A DNA stretch of 64,000 nt from Epiperipatus broadwayi (Eukaryota > Onychophora > Udeonychophora > Euonychophora > Peripatidae). Each line of letters starts with the position of its first letter. Position 1 is the first letter of the stretch. The position numbers and the translations under genes are program-made. The DNA lies in contig JAQFVV010006552.1 of assembly GCA_028023455.1 (NCBI GenBank), positions 186,001 through 250,000 on the forward strand. The letters are read 5' to 3'. Below, piece after piece: positions 42,084 to 59,985 of the stretch. Under the pieces are notes generated by a model. That model was not told the origin of the DNA and did not search any database. It saw nothing but the letters and a program-made list of their open reading frames with translations.

Positions 42084-44254
42084 ATTATAATGATCTGGAT
42101 TAAGAGACTTACTGTAATCTGCACTACAGGGCACCATCTAGGCATTTGAACCTAGAAAAATTTATAAAGTAGGCAGATACGTAAGTCAAAAAAATATATT
42201 TTTTTAATATTTTGATATCCGGTCGTTAGCCCAAGTCACTAGCTCATTGGAATAGCAGAGATTTATATTTATAATAAATTCTTATCTAAGAATATATAAA
42301 AAGAGAATAAAATAAGCCACTACCAGTAATTAACATACAAACATTTATTTACGCACATATATATAAAATTTAACATTATTATTTTAGTATGTTTATTTTA
42401 GATTCTAATTTGATTTTAGAATTTAAATTTATATTTTAATTTTTATAATATTATAAGTTTACATTTTAATTAAGTTCGCAAAGATGGATTTATGAAAGTT
42501 TGTTTTATAATGTTGAGTACAGATCGGTTACATAGATTACATGGTTAAAAACATTTCAAAATAAACATAAATGATCAAAATACAAAATCATTGATACCGT
42601 CGATTGCATAGGGAATACAAGAAACCCACTGGTATTCATTGTAAGATACTGCAGTGACACCAATAACTTAAAAGACATCCGAATAAATACATCTTAGATA
42701 CTCACCGTAAGGTATTAGTATTTCTCGAATGTCTATATATTTTGATCACACATGAAAACCAAAAACATAATTAACCAGTAACCATGCAAGCATCTATACC
42801 CAACTTAAACTTAATGCAATTTTATTTAGAGTGTCGAGTATGAATAGACTACATAAATTTGCATTTGAAAAGAAAATATTCTATCCCTATTTAACCTAAG
42901 GCTAAAAGTTCGCAGTCAAACTGGTGTCAATCCATCAGATACATTTATGTATTCAATGTAGCATGAAAATACAACAGCACAAATATACTATACTGTCAGG
43001 AATGGACATCTGAACAGTATAGTTAGAGAATACATTGACTCTTGTCCAACACAGGAATATGACATCTGTATAGCAAGAAGAACAATAAAATAAAAACTCC
43101 ATAGGAAGGGATGCGATTCTTTTTGTCGACTTACAATCCCATCCATAGGCAAAGGGTTGGTGCAGTGTATACAGTGATTCTGCACATAATGAAACTCATA
43201 CGACATCTACTAATTGCACAAATATATCCAATCCATTGACCCAATTCAACAATGACACAAATAACCTAAGATTACCCTCCCCTAATATAACTTTAAAAAT
43301 CTATACAGCCATTCACGTCCGACTTAAGTTTAACATTTATATAGTTTAATTTATCGAAACACAGAAATCATAATAAAAACTTAAAGAACAAATAAATAAA
43401 TAAATAAATGGAAATGATTTTACAAAAGAAATACATTAAATAAAATTATAACTAATTAATAAATAATGTTGGTCAGATAGGATTCTATTTCTTATAAATT
43501 AAATACTGAGAAAGTTTATATTTTAAAGTTCTTAGTGTTTCAAAACGTTTTTAAAGTTCTTACAATTTTTAAAATGTTCCTCTTTATCTATTGCATGCCG
43601 TTTGGAATCCATGTTAAATTCCATAATGATCCTGTTGTCCTCAGTATAAGAAAAGCAATGTTTCATTTTTTTTAACAACTGAAGGAATTGAAAGTGCATC
43701 TTTCAATCCCTTCATCACCAACTCTCTGACTTAACACATCTCAGTCCTCTAATTAATTAACTACTGATCATTTCCAAACTTTTCGTTTTATATTAATTTT
43801 AAGGATTCAATTGACATTACGTTATCGATGTGATGGTCCTTTTGCTGAGGTCTGATTCCATTGTTTTTCTCTCCTATCTGACTGATGCTTATACATTTGA
43901 AATGCCCAAGGGCTAGCTTACTAATTAAAATAATCATTTCCATTTTACAAAAGATTAATTAATTTATCTACATTCTTGAAGATATATTTTTATCTTCAAT
44001 TAAATCTTTTTAAGTTTTTATAATACCTTTTCTATTTTTAATAAAGTTTTATTTTAATAGTTTTTTTCATCTGTGCGATTTTATATATATGAGTTTAGTA
44101 TAGAATTTTAATTTTCAATTTTTAATTCTTAAAAAGGAATTTTTTTTTTTGCGAACTTTTATTCTTTTCATGTTTACTAATAAAAAACAATGTAACGTAC
44201 GTATGTGCCTGTTACTATATATATATATATATAGAAACGTATGTGCCTGTTACA
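42084..44254 (-). repeat. Upstream (5') LTR of the third element
   Basis: The copy of 39234-41369 carries a small duplication at its outer end: CGTATGTGCCTGTTAC occurs at 44200-44215 and again at 44239-44253, separated by (TA)n. Confidence 0.75.
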
Positions 44255-44302
44255 ATATATATATATATATAGTTTCTATAACACATCTCTCACTATGGTT
44301 TA

Positions 44303-50161
<5,859 letters not shown>

Positions 50162-50558
50162 CAAATTAACCCTTGGGGCACGTTTAATGCAGGATGATAG
50201 ATTTCCCTCCAAAAAGGCACCAACCTCAGATAAATGCTTAGAGCAGTTGAAATTGACAGTTGTCCCTGTAGATAGAATCCTATAGATAAAGCCAGATCAA
50301 ATAAATAGTGGAAAATTATTGAAAGATTATTGTTTGCAGAGTTCACTGAAGAGAGTAGTTTAGATTTACTGTACATCATGATTAAAGAAATGACGGGGTG
50401 AAAAGATTGGCTGTTGCTTCCTGGAACTCTGTTTCTACCAGCTCATCAATGCCATTCCAGTGCTTTCAACATCTAGCTGGAGACTGTATTGTCAAGGAAG
50501 CCTGCTAAATGATCTGACTGTATAACTGCCTGCTTCAAGCCAAGGAACATCTCCCAAT
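50162..50558 (+). other. Candidate exon (last coding plus UTR, or non-coding)
   Basis: A ~397-base island of clearly higher complexity is bounded by splice-site-like signals: GCTGTTTTCTTTTAATTAG before it and ATAG/GTATAT after it. In one frame it is open from 50163 for 40 codons to a TAG at 50285 (starting KLTLGARLMQDD). I recognise no protein family. A downstream donor after the stop would be unusual for a terminal coding exon, so a non-coding RNA exon or an old repeat is equally possible. Confidence 0.25.
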
Positions 50559-52894
50559 AGGTATATATTATAATCTCCAATCTGCGGCAAGCCACTGATT
50601 CTATTTTACTTGTTTTCTAAATCAATGTTAATTTATCTTTTATATATCTGTAATGTTTATACAACTTAATTTTAAATGCATCTTTTAATTTTTCTCTTAA
50701 ATTTAAAATATCAATTCTTATAAAAATCTCACATTATTTTGATGTGGCAAATTTAAATTAATTTTTGTTGGTTTATATATAAAGTTGACTTACTGAAATT
50801 GCTAAGTATAAAATTCAATGAGCAACTAACTTTAACCCTCCCTCTTCCCTTAAATTGATTAATTAAAGAAAGCTCATTTAGTTTTGTACCTTTTATATTA
50901 TAAATTTGTTTTAAATGATAGAAATTATTTTAAAAATTAGATGTGTTATTATGACCTCCAATTTAAAATTGCTCTCGTAAATTTTTCAGAAAGAATAAAG
51001 AATTTTAGTAAATCAGTTAAGTAAATCTATTATGATTTCTGTAAAACAAATGTCTTGAAAGAAAATTGTTGAAAGCAATTTATCAGTACATGTTTCATAC
51101 ATATATATTTTATTCATCAAAAAATAGTAAAATTTGATGTATAATTTGTTATGCTGTATATTGTCAAACTTCACCATAAGTGAGTTTGATAGCCAATGCT
51201 CCATCTATGCTAGTTAAAAGACAGTCTTATTTTTTAATCTTCAATGATGAACTATTTAATAACTTACTAATACATGAAATATTTGGAAAGTGTTGAAAAC
51301 AATTTATATTTTAAATTTTAATTCTTGCCTTCCCTTTTTATAATATAATTTATGATTCATTCATTGATGGCCTAAGGTTTCTGGGACTTTCCATTATGTC
51401 AGGAACTGATTATTTTAATCAGGGATTAAGTTATTATTTTCGACAGTGATACACTCTCTATCAATATATGTCTAAGGCATTATGTATTTATAGTTACAAT
51501 CATTTCTTTATTATTGTTATGTTTGCTTTGCTACATACCTCTCAGGACCTTTGGAAGTTTAAATATGACCAGTCCAATCTTTCACTTTCTCTCAAAGTAG
51601 ATGTAGTTCATACCAAGGAATCCTTTTTCGGCCATTGCCATTAAGCTGTGTATGGGAAGTCCAGCATGTCAAATCCATTATTATTATTCAGAGTCATGTT
51701 CTGGCTGGGTGGCCAGCATTTATCATCATCTACCTGTATATATCAAGGATTTCTTTTAGTAAAGCCACCCAGAGGTTCATAACAGACCTCATTTATTTTT
51801 GTTGTCATCTATAATAGCATACTGCCTTCATCATCATTTTATATATTTATTTAGCAAACCTGAAATGCTCTCTGCTGTGATGACACATCCTTCACAAACC
51901 AACCCCATTAATTAGTTAAATATGATTATCTAATTTATTTAAAATGAACTATCTTGCTTTCCACACTCAATAGAGACAACTGATTTAAATGTAATAGTGT
52001 TATAAATGAACATCTTTTATATCTAAGTTATCTCTCTCTATATATATTTATATATAAAATAGATTTATTTGTAATCTTTTAAAGAGGGCTAATAATATGT
52101 ATTGCTGATTGGTTCTTGGTGGACCAATTAACAAACTTATACTTTGTTGTCAAATGCCTTGCATTTAACCGCATCAAAAATGAATTCAAGAAAATAGCCA
52201 AGTTGTATAAACAAAAACTTAACTTATTTTGTAACTCAATTTCTTAATAAATTCCTATAATATTATTATTTTAAATTAGCTTAGTTTGTCATCACTCCAA
52301 ATCTCTAAGGCTAATTACTCTATTTATATATATAATATTTCTTTGATTTAAATTCACTTCTTTGTAATGTTGCCAGAAAGAATTACAATTATTAGTAATC
52401 GATATCCAATCACCTCTGTACCATTCTGCAATTCACTAAATCATTAATTTCTTATATAAACCCATTATTATTTTGAGTCTCTTTGTGAAACATGACCTCC
52501 AGTTGGGATGGAATAAAATCAAGCACTGCTCATGTCATCACAAACATTATCCATTGGTCAGAGATGCAATAATTCAGGCAAATAGGTTAGGATTTACCCT
52601 TGCCCTGACATCTGTATCTTGTGCATGATTGGATTCAAGGTACTTTTGCTTGGATTATTGGTCTTGTTGAATGAATACACGATTTTGACCAGCACATTAA
52701 ACTCTTTATATGTCATGTATACATTATAGATGAAATTTGTAATATCTTTCTGTATAGCAACATAGATCAAATTTAAATGGTATATCAACAATATGATATT
52801 TTATTTTTAAATCAAATGATTACCCATTCTAAGTAGCTGTGTGCACATATATTTATATATTGCTTCAGAATTTCCTTAGCAGATGACATCTAGC
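50559..52894. other. Mostly AT-rich DNA without recognised genes
   Basis: 51540-51910 and 52480-52630 are more complex than average but have no ORF or repeat landmark I can identify. The frames at 51013-51204 and 52594-52791 look random. Confidence 0.45.
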
Positions 52895-52977
52895 ATAAGT
52901 TTTATTCAGTGTATATATATGTATATATATATATGAATATATATATATACACTGAATAAAACTTATATACATTCAGC

Positions 52978-53011
<34 letters not shown>

Positions 53012-53020
53012 GCTGAATGT
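52895..53020. repeat. Two adjacent (TA)n-centred palindromes
   Basis: 52895-52966 has arms ATAAGTTTTATTCAGTGTAT and ATACACTGAATAAAACTTAT around TA-rich sequence. 52969-53020 has arms ACATTCAGCT and AGCTGAATGT around (TA)n. The two sit two bases apart. Confidence 0.88.
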
Positions 53021-54092
53021 GAGTTTGACTGGTGAAAACAGATTCATAGAATTTTCATAAAATTATTCTTTTATAACAAAGATAACAAAATTGGTGACAT
53101 TATCCAGTTTTAAAATAATATTATTTAACATAAGATCCCAAACTATTGGAGTTTTGATTTTGAGCTACTTATGATATAGTAAAGAATGTCTCTTTTAAAA
53201 ATATTATAGTTTACAATTAATATTAGATATTATGATACGTGTACTGTAAATTTTTAGATTCATAATTTATAACCAAACACACACACACACAATATATATA
53301 TATATATATTCGCTCATTTTCTTGTAATGATTACAGTTTAAACATATTGAAAATGATAGTAATTGAGTATTTGTTAAAATTAATTAATGGAAAGAATATC
53401 TGATTTACTACTGAATGTTTTGTACAACATTTTGAAAGTACAAACTTCAAAAAATGAAAATTTCATGTATTTTGTATACAGTTTGTTAATTTTATACATT
53501 CATCATAGTGCACTTTTAATGTTTATTGTACAATATTATAAGATGGGAACAGTATCTTCAAAACCAGAAAAACATGTCACATTTACATCTTAATTATAAA
53601 ATTATAATGAAATGCAAAGGAAATATCATTTAAAATAATAATGTAAATATTTAGTTGCAAATAAAATTTCATATTGTATATTTATTTTTTTAAAAAAAAT
53701 ATTTTTTATGGTTGGTTAAGATTAAATTTCAAACAATTTTTAGTACTGTTCTGAATATTAGACTCAAGATGAAAATAAAATGACTTCATTCAAAAAGATT
53801 AAAATGATCCAATTACTGATCTTAAATCTATATTCAGCAAATAAAACAACAATATAAGTCTTTTTAATTTAAAATATTGAAAATTATCAAAATCGTCAAA
53901 TCTTTAGTTTGAGTTTTTATATTTATTTTGAAGATATAATAAGTAATAGGAAGGAGAGGGGATGAAACAACATGTATATATTTTACATTAATGCATTCAA
54001 CGAAAAATATATTGAGATACAAGTTGTATTTTTTTTAAATTTATAAGTGTGTTTTTTTTTTTCAGGAATAATTATCTTCACTCACTCTAGAG
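53021..54092. other. Gene-free AT-rich DNA
   Basis: A (CA)n-(TA)n tract lies at about 53277-53310. The 68-codon frame at 53387-53593 has no domain. Nothing else is recognised. Confidence 0.5.
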
Positions 54093-55204
54093 CAGCAGTC
54101 AGGAACTTGCAGCCTGTAGGCCAACTCTGACATTCAAAATCTCTCAATATGCCCCCAGATATTTTGAATAATGCATATAATGTTTTTTTATAAACTTCTA
54201 TTTAAGCACACCCATAGTGCAAATATTAAATTAAGAGTTAAGTAAAATAAAATATATATTTTCTCAACTACATATTTTACTCTTTCCAATTTTTATAATA
54301 ATTCTACTTCATTCTATCAAAAATGCACTCTTTCAACAAACTATTTACATTATGTGGTCTAATTAACTTTAGATTCAATCTACAATACTGAAAGGATTTT
54401 GTTTGTTTTTACAGTGATTTTCACAAACAAATGTAAAATTAGCAAAGATCATACTCAAAGTTTACTTCATTTGATTAGTGTTGTTATTTTGCATTTAATT
54501 TTTTTTTTAGAACAGCTACATTGAATGTGATAAAAAAAATTTGCCACACAGTTTGAAATAAATGGCTCAACAATATGTTTTATAGTAAGTCAATGTGCTT
54601 GATATGTCTGGAAAGTATTTCAATTAATAAAGAACACACTATTAAGAATAACTATTTACCAAAACATTCTGATTTCAACCAAATTATTGATGAAAAAAGA
54701 AATATTAAAATAGAAAACTTGTAAATGAACTTCATTAAGTTACTGATACATTTCATAAAAATACAAACAAGTCAGAAAATATGTGAAGACATGTTATTAT
54801 TTAAAAAAGAAAAAAAAATGAAAATATTTTCTGAACAAGAATTTGTAAAAGACAGCATCCTTGCTGTTATAAAATTATCATGTCCAGACGTTTAAAAATA
54901 TAAATATGTCAAGAAGATAGATACAAAGTGAATTAGATCAATTGTCATTAAATATGAAACAGTTATTAATGTTAATGCTGCTAATTTATTTTTAATTCCC
55001 AAAAATTATGGCACTCATTTAAAATGGGAAGGTTGAAATTAACCATCTAGTTGAAAAGTTTATACACCCTTAATAATTTACGGTAAATTAATTAAATTTT
55101 TGATCAAGTATACTAGGATAATTTTAAGTCAATAATTTTGTATGACCCATGAATGCCATCATTAATCCAAATCGCCTTTGGCAGAAAAAGGTTCTACATC
55201 CCTA
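54093..55204 (+). mobile_element. hAT DNA transposon relic (1.1 kb)
   Basis: The element starts CAGCAGTCAGGAACTTGCAG and ends AAAAAGGTTCTACATCCCTA, giving imperfect terminal inverted repeats of the CAGNGGT...AACC type known from hAT elements. It is flanked by CTCTAGAG (54085-54092) and CTCTAGAA (55205-55212), an 8-bp target duplication with one mismatch and of the NTCTAGAN form favoured by hATs. The interior keeps pieces of a BED-finger transposase at 54593-54895, so this is an internally deleted, mutated copy of an autonomous element. Confidence 0.8.
54593..54895 (+). pseudogene. Decayed hAT transposase fragment (BED-finger type)
   Basis: From 54593 the frame reads a CLIC zinc-knuckle (residues CxxC), a central helix and LPKHSDF, the pattern of BED-like fingers in hAT transposases related to the GTF2IRD2/ZBED group; the first zinc-ligand His appears lost. 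It meets a TAA at 54722. After an AT-rich stretch a second piece (EFVKDSILAVIKLSCPDV, ends 54895) matches the conserved segment after the finger in that family, then stops. The catalytic RNase H-like domain and dimerisation region are absent. Family call is moderate; the gene is dead. Confidence 0.6.
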
Positions 55205-55212
55205 CTCTAGAA

Positions 55213-57010
55213 CTATTAACAATAAACGTCATAGTGCTATATTATCTACAATTAAAAATTAGTTCTGACTTTACCTTAATTCATGAACACTTAGGATTCA
55301 CATCTGGAGTGTGTACATTTGTGTACCTAGAAATACTTCTTTATACTATTCAATGTAGTAGTTTTTTTTAAAAAAATGTTTTTGAACCTAAGCCAACTTA
55401 TTTGTTTTAGATCCTAAAATCTAACCCTAGTAGAAATATCAAGAAACAGATATGAGAATATAGGTATTGTAGCACTGTGCCATCTGGTGTTCATTACTTA
55501 CTCAGGCTTATAATAGATAAATGTAAACAAAGTAAATTGTTTTAGAAATGTTTAGATAAGCTGTCAAAAACAAGTAACATTGCTGTTGGAGCTCTTGAAT
55601 GTGTGCCCATAATATGTATATTTTTTAAAATAATTGTTGATTGCTTTTGTGTATTAGTTTTATTCCTTCAGCACAATTAAATGTTTTTAATATTATTATT
55701 ATTATGAAAATTTGACTTTTGGTCATCAAAATACCATTTTCTTGTAAATTCCTGAACTCAATCAATCATGTAAAGTAAAGATCCTAAGTATGTTATTAAA
55801 AATTATTTATCAGAAGAGATTTAATGACTTGGTTTATTTTGTTTCAGAAAAGGAAGTAAAAAGCTTGAAAAAGAATAAATGCTGGCTTATGTATATTTTC
55901 TCTTAGTTGAATTAAATTTATTTTAAAATTCAATGTCAGACTAACACTAATTGCTTTTAGAAAATATATAGTAATGGAAAATCTGTTTTGCTTTATAATT
56001 TGAGTAATTAAAAGTAGAGCGACTGTAAAATTTTCCCACTTAATAAAATTGGAATGCTTTTGGTTTTTTATAAATGACTTGTTTGTTAATGAAAGCATTT
56101 TTGTTAAAATGTTTATTACAGATGCGTTTGTTCACACCCATAATTATTTATAATTGGTTTAAAGTAATTCATTTTCGTATTAAAATTATAATAACTTGCT
56201 TGTCGTCTACATTCTTAATAAATTTATAATATAAAATAGACAATGTATAATTGAATTTTGAAGCAAATTTTATATTTATTATTATATAAAATTGCAAGCT
56301 TATAATAAATTACATTAAATAGATGGTAAGCAATGATAAACTACCAGTAATGGTGATCCAAAATTTGTACGCAGGTTGCTTGTATTTAATTGCCTAATTA
56401 ATCTAACCTGCTTTTAGTCATATATATATATATAATGAACCAAATACTTTTAGTAAATATTTCGGCACTCCCCACCAATCAATGCAAAATAAACTTTGCA
56501 TTATATCCTATGGGTAGGTATAATGATTAGCAAATCTAATAAGTTTTTTTTTTTTTTTATAATTGTGAACCTATTACAATTTGGATGTAAACCCAATCAC
56601 ATTTATATAAAAGTCTAACTCAAATTTTTATGGGAGATTCCATTAATTACTCATTTTAAATCCCATTTAAGTGAGGAGTTTTTTTGTCAAATATTTGTAA
56701 TATAATACAACTGAAAGGAGACCCTTTGATTCCTCTTGGAGGCCTTAAAGGAACCGAGCAGGGCAAATTCTTAATGTCCACTCCATACATTCTTGTCATT
56801 GCAGCTGTTATTACTATGTGATTATTCATATAGTATACGAACATGGATGGGCTGCTCACCAACATGCATTAGCCAGAATGGTGAGTTTATTGGCTTTTTA
56901 CCTCTGAGTTTAAGATCAAGAAACACCATGGTCTTTCTTCTCAGTGCCTGATAAGGCAGAATGAATGTTTGTGTAAATGATAAATATTTTTCCAATATAT
57001 ATATACAATT
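55213..57010. other. Mostly AT-rich DNA; one complex island
   Basis: 56650-56900 is less AT-rich and carries a 69-codon minus frame (56865-56656) that I cannot place. The region may include sequence upstream of the LINE, whose 5' end I could not fix. The rest, including the 84-codon frame at 55844-56098, looks random. Confidence 0.4.
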
Positions 57011-57148
57011 ATGACAGACAAAAATAAAGCATGGTCCTTATTCCCAGGAGGCTGTAAAGTCACCAACCAAGGCAGCGGTTGGTGGCTGAAGGCGGAGGGT
57101 GCTCAGAATCCCCTGATTGCGGACCCAGGCTGCCATTTGATGATGACT

Positions 57149-57783
57149 TTTTATTTAGGTACTTACAACTGCAGATCACTTTCAAGTGAAGGAAGATTGC
57201 AAGAATTAGAAGAAGAACTATTTTATATTAAATGGGACATATTGGACTTTGTGAAGTTAGAAGAAAAGGAGAAGAAACAATTGATTTAAAAAGTGGACAT
57301 ATATTCTATTATAAAGGCACACATATTGGAAATACAAGTGGAGTAGGATTCATTATAAATAAAAAGTGGAAGAACAATATTGTGGAGATTGATGGTGTAT
57401 CGGACAGAGTGGCAAGATTAGTTATACAACTTAATAGCAGATACCAAATGCAGATAATTCAGGTTTATGCACCAACAAGTTCTCATAGTGAAGAAGTAGT
57501 AGAAGATTTTTATATGGATGTACAAAAGGCTTTTGATCAGAATAAACAACATTTTAAAATTGTTATGGGAGACTTTAATGCTAGAATTGGTAGACAAATG
57601 AAAGATGAAATTGTTGTAGGTAATTTTGGTTATGGTAATAGAAATGAGAGAGGACATAGACTTGTGGAGTTTGCAGAAAAAGAAAAACTTTATATTATGA
57701 ATTCATTTTTGAGAAAAATGTTAAAAGGAAATGGACATGGAAGCATCCAAATGAAGGTACAGCAGAATTGGATTATATTTTGA
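57149..57783 (+). pseudogene. RTE endonuclease domain (AP endonuclease-like)
   Basis: The domain starts in frame 57011-57289 with GTYNCRSLS, whose Asn is the metal-site residue. It continues after a lost G near 57245 in the frame opening at 57232: GLCEVRRKGEE (catalytic Glu, residue 8), QVYAPTS (Tyr 79) and VMGDFNARIG (Asp 114, Asn 116). A lost A near 57726 moves the frame again, and the last motif, GSDHRLV, lies in the next frame (residues 24-30 from 57768). All active-site motifs are visible, so only the frameshifts break this domain. Confidence 0.85.
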
Positions 57784-59228
57784 CTAACAGAAAATGCATA
57801 TTTCAAGATTGTAATGTTCTTAATAAATTTAACACAGGAAGTGATCATCGATTAGTAAGGTGTAAGTTGCGTGTTAATGTAAAACTAGAGAGACAAAAAT
57901 TATTAAGAAAAACAATATTTACAGTTGATGTTCCTAATCTTCAGAAACATTCTAATGAATTTAAATTAGAACTTACAAATAGGTTTCAAGTGTTAGAAGA
58001 TTTTGAACATGATACAGATTTGAATGAAATTAATATGAAAATAACTGATACACTTTTAAAAACTGCAACAAACATAGCTGGTAGAAAAAAGCAGCAATTG
58101 ACTAATAAAATTTCTACTGAGACTAGAGAATTTATGAAGAAAAGAAAGAATATGAAGATATACAAAAATGATGTATTAAAAAGAATTGAATATCTCGAAT
58201 TTTGTAAAATGGTACGGGAAAGAGTTGAAAATGATATAAGAAAGTATAACTGTGAAATAGCAAGGAAAGCTGTAGAAGAAAATAAAAGTCTCAAAATTGT
58301 TAAACAACATTTTGGTATTGGTAGAAAATTTATATCTGCAATAAGAAAAAAAGATGGAATTATTACTAAAAAGAGAGATGACATCATGAAATTGGTAGAA
58401 GATTTTTATCAAGAATTATATAGTAATAAAGAACAAGTACCTCCTATATCTATTACATCTTCTGAATTGCCCAGAATTTTAAATGAAGAAGTGAGACATG
58501 CAATTAAGTGTATGAAGAAAGGAAAGGCTCCAGGAAATGATGGAATTATAATTGATATATTAAAAGAAGCAGGTGAAGAAATAGAAACAATTTTAGCAAA
58601 GTTATATACCAAATGTCTAAATGATAAAGATGTACCAGAAGATTGGAAGAATGCAGTAATAATATTAATATTTAAAAAAGGTGATAAAGAAGATATTAGA
58701 AATTACAGACCTATCAGCCTTTTATCAGTTTTATATAAAAATTTTACCAAGATAATTACAACTCGTCTACAGAGAACTTTGGATTTCCACCAACCAAGAG
58801 AACAAGCTGGATTTAAAAGTGGTTTTAGTACAATAGATCATATCCAGGTATTGAGAGAAGTCATAGAAAGGACAAACGAATATGAGTTGTCATTATGTTT
58901 TGGATTTGTAGATTATGAAAAGGCATTCGATTCTATACACATTTCTTCAGTGATTAAAGCATTGGATCATCAAGGTATAGATCCAGGATATTGTCATATT
59001 TTAAAGAATATTTATAAAAATGCAACAGCAACAATTAGATTACATAATGATACTGGAAAAATCAACATTGAGAAAGGTGTAAGACAAGGTGACTCCATAT
59101 CTCCAAAACTCTTTACAGCAGTGCTGCAAGAAGTATTTTGTGGATTAAAATGGGAAACTAAAGGAGTGAAAGTAAATGGAGAGTATTTAAGTCATTTAGA
59201 TTTCACAGATGATGTAGTTGTTTTTTGA
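57768..59228 (+). pseudogene. RTE reverse transcriptase domain with FTDD in motif C
   Basis: The 486-codon frame contains KKGDKEDIRNYRPISLLS, PREQAGFKSGFSTIDH, FVDYEKAFDS (catalytic Asp 382) and GVRQGDSISP, the RT motifs in order. Motif C reads FTDD (residues 479-482) where RTE and other LINEs have FADD. The codon ACA differs from GCA by one G-to-A change, compatible with CpG decay of TTCGCA. The two catalytic Asp residues remain. Five codons later the frame is lost at 59221-59226. The ATG at 57768 is internal to the endonuclease region, not the native start. Confidence 0.85.
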
Positions 59229-59967
59229 AAATAATGCTTCAGAGCTGCAGGAAATGTTGCAGGAGTTAGCAGATGAAAGTAGAAAAGTAGGACTAAAGAT
59301 AAATGTTAAAAAGACTAAAGTAATGTTTAATTGATTTGCTCAAAATATGAAAATAAAGATTGATTATGAAGAATTAGAAGAAGTTAACAGTTACAAATAC
59401 CTTGGTCAGATTATTAATACAGATGGAAACATAATGGAGGAAATTAATCATAGAATTAAACTTGGTTGGAGTGCTTTTGGTAGAAATAACTTGATACTAA
59501 AAGGAAATATGCCTATGTGTTTGAAAAGGATGGTTTTTAACAAATGTGTTTTACCAGTTCTTACTTATGGATCTGAGACTTGGACACTTAATAGAAGAGC
59601 AATACAGAGACTTCAGACCACTCAAAGGAGTATGGAGAGATGTATGTTGGGAGTAACAAGAAGAGATCGAAAACGCAATGTATGGGTAAGACAACAAACA
59701 GGTGTTACTGACCTTATTGAAAAAATTAAAAGATTGAAATGGAGTTGGGCTGGACATATTGCTAGAAGAGATGATAATAGATGGACAATTGAAATTTTAA
59801 ACGGGCTTCCAAGAGATTGTAAAAGACCCAGAAATAGACCACATGTGAGATGGATGGATGAAATAAGAAAATGTGCAGGGGTGTTGTGGAGAAGAGAAGC
59901 TAAAGATCGGAGAAGATGGATTAAACTTGGAGAGAACTTCATCCTGCAGTGGATTGATAATGGTTGA
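59227..59967 (+). pseudogene. RTE C-terminal region
   Basis: The frame resumes at 59227 with ENNASELQEML and KKTKVMFN, hits TGA at 59333, then runs open to 59967 (206 codons from the ATG at 59347). It contains SYKYLGQII, YGSETWTL, KLKW-type RLKWSWAGHIAR and RPHVRWMDEIRK, the order seen in RTE/BovB-like proteins after the RT palm. The stop replaces the Arg of an N-R-F-A-Q context (CGA to TGA), again a C-to-T change at CpG. Confidence 0.85.
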
Positions 59968-59985
59968 TGATGATGGTGCTGATTG

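Larger units (their letters stand above)
39234..44254 (-). mobile_element. Third LTR element: 2.1-kb LTRs around a 0.7-kb interior
   Basis: Direct repeats 39234-41369 and 42084-44254 enclose only ~715 bp. On minus each starts TGTAA(C/T) and ends near GAT(C/T)(G/A)TTATAAT. Directly after the upstream LTR comes TGGTCTCCCAACTGGGGCC (minus, ends 42083), typical in position and form of a primer-binding site. The short interior has no ORF, so this is a large deletion derivative or a non-autonomous family. Frames at 40114-40347 and 42988-43206 are the same place in the two LTRs and have no recognised domain. The insertion sits inside the LTR of the second element; TA-rich flanks hide the target duplication. 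Confidence 0.7.
35631..44302 (-). mobile_element. Second LTR element relic, host of a nested insertion
   Basis: A 3' LTR fragment at about 35640-36053 matches 38920-39233 (GTTTTTAAAT-TTTATT, ATTTACTTATTTTTGTATTA, CCC-CCCTCTTAATAC). Its inner edge TGTAATGCTA on minus is preceded by a purine-rich tract CTGGAGGGGGGTT (36066-36054), a good polypurine tract. The interior 36067-37730 is non-coding and resembles that of the 26-32 kb element. The 5' LTR, about 37735-39233, is interrupted; its outer ~45 bases appear at 44258-44302 (ATATAGTTTCTATA, TCTCTCACTATGG against TTTCTTTCACTAGCAT). No RT, integrase or intact gag is seen. Confidence 0.55.
57011..59985 (+). mobile_element. RTE-clade LINE, near full length, inactivated
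   Basis: One polyprotein is spread over three frames: apurinic-like endonuclease, reverse transcriptase, then the C-terminal region typical of RTE elements, followed by a short 3' end with TGATGATGATGG. Lesions are two 1-base deletions (near 57245 and 57726), a frame change at 59221-59226, and one stop at 59333. Family members nick target DNA and copy their RNA at the nick. The 5' part (57030-57140) is GC-richer. No target duplication was found, and the 3' end abuts an F1 satellite array. Confidence 0.85.

Noticed and set aside
57986-58412. Minus-strand ORFs of 133 and 78 codons opposite the LINE RT
   Set aside because: Antisense shadows of the RT frame; hydrophobic composition mirrors the Lys/Glu-rich sense strand.
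59551-59942. Minus-strand ORFs of 68 and 106 codons opposite the LINE C-terminus
   Set aside because: Antisense shadows with no family features.
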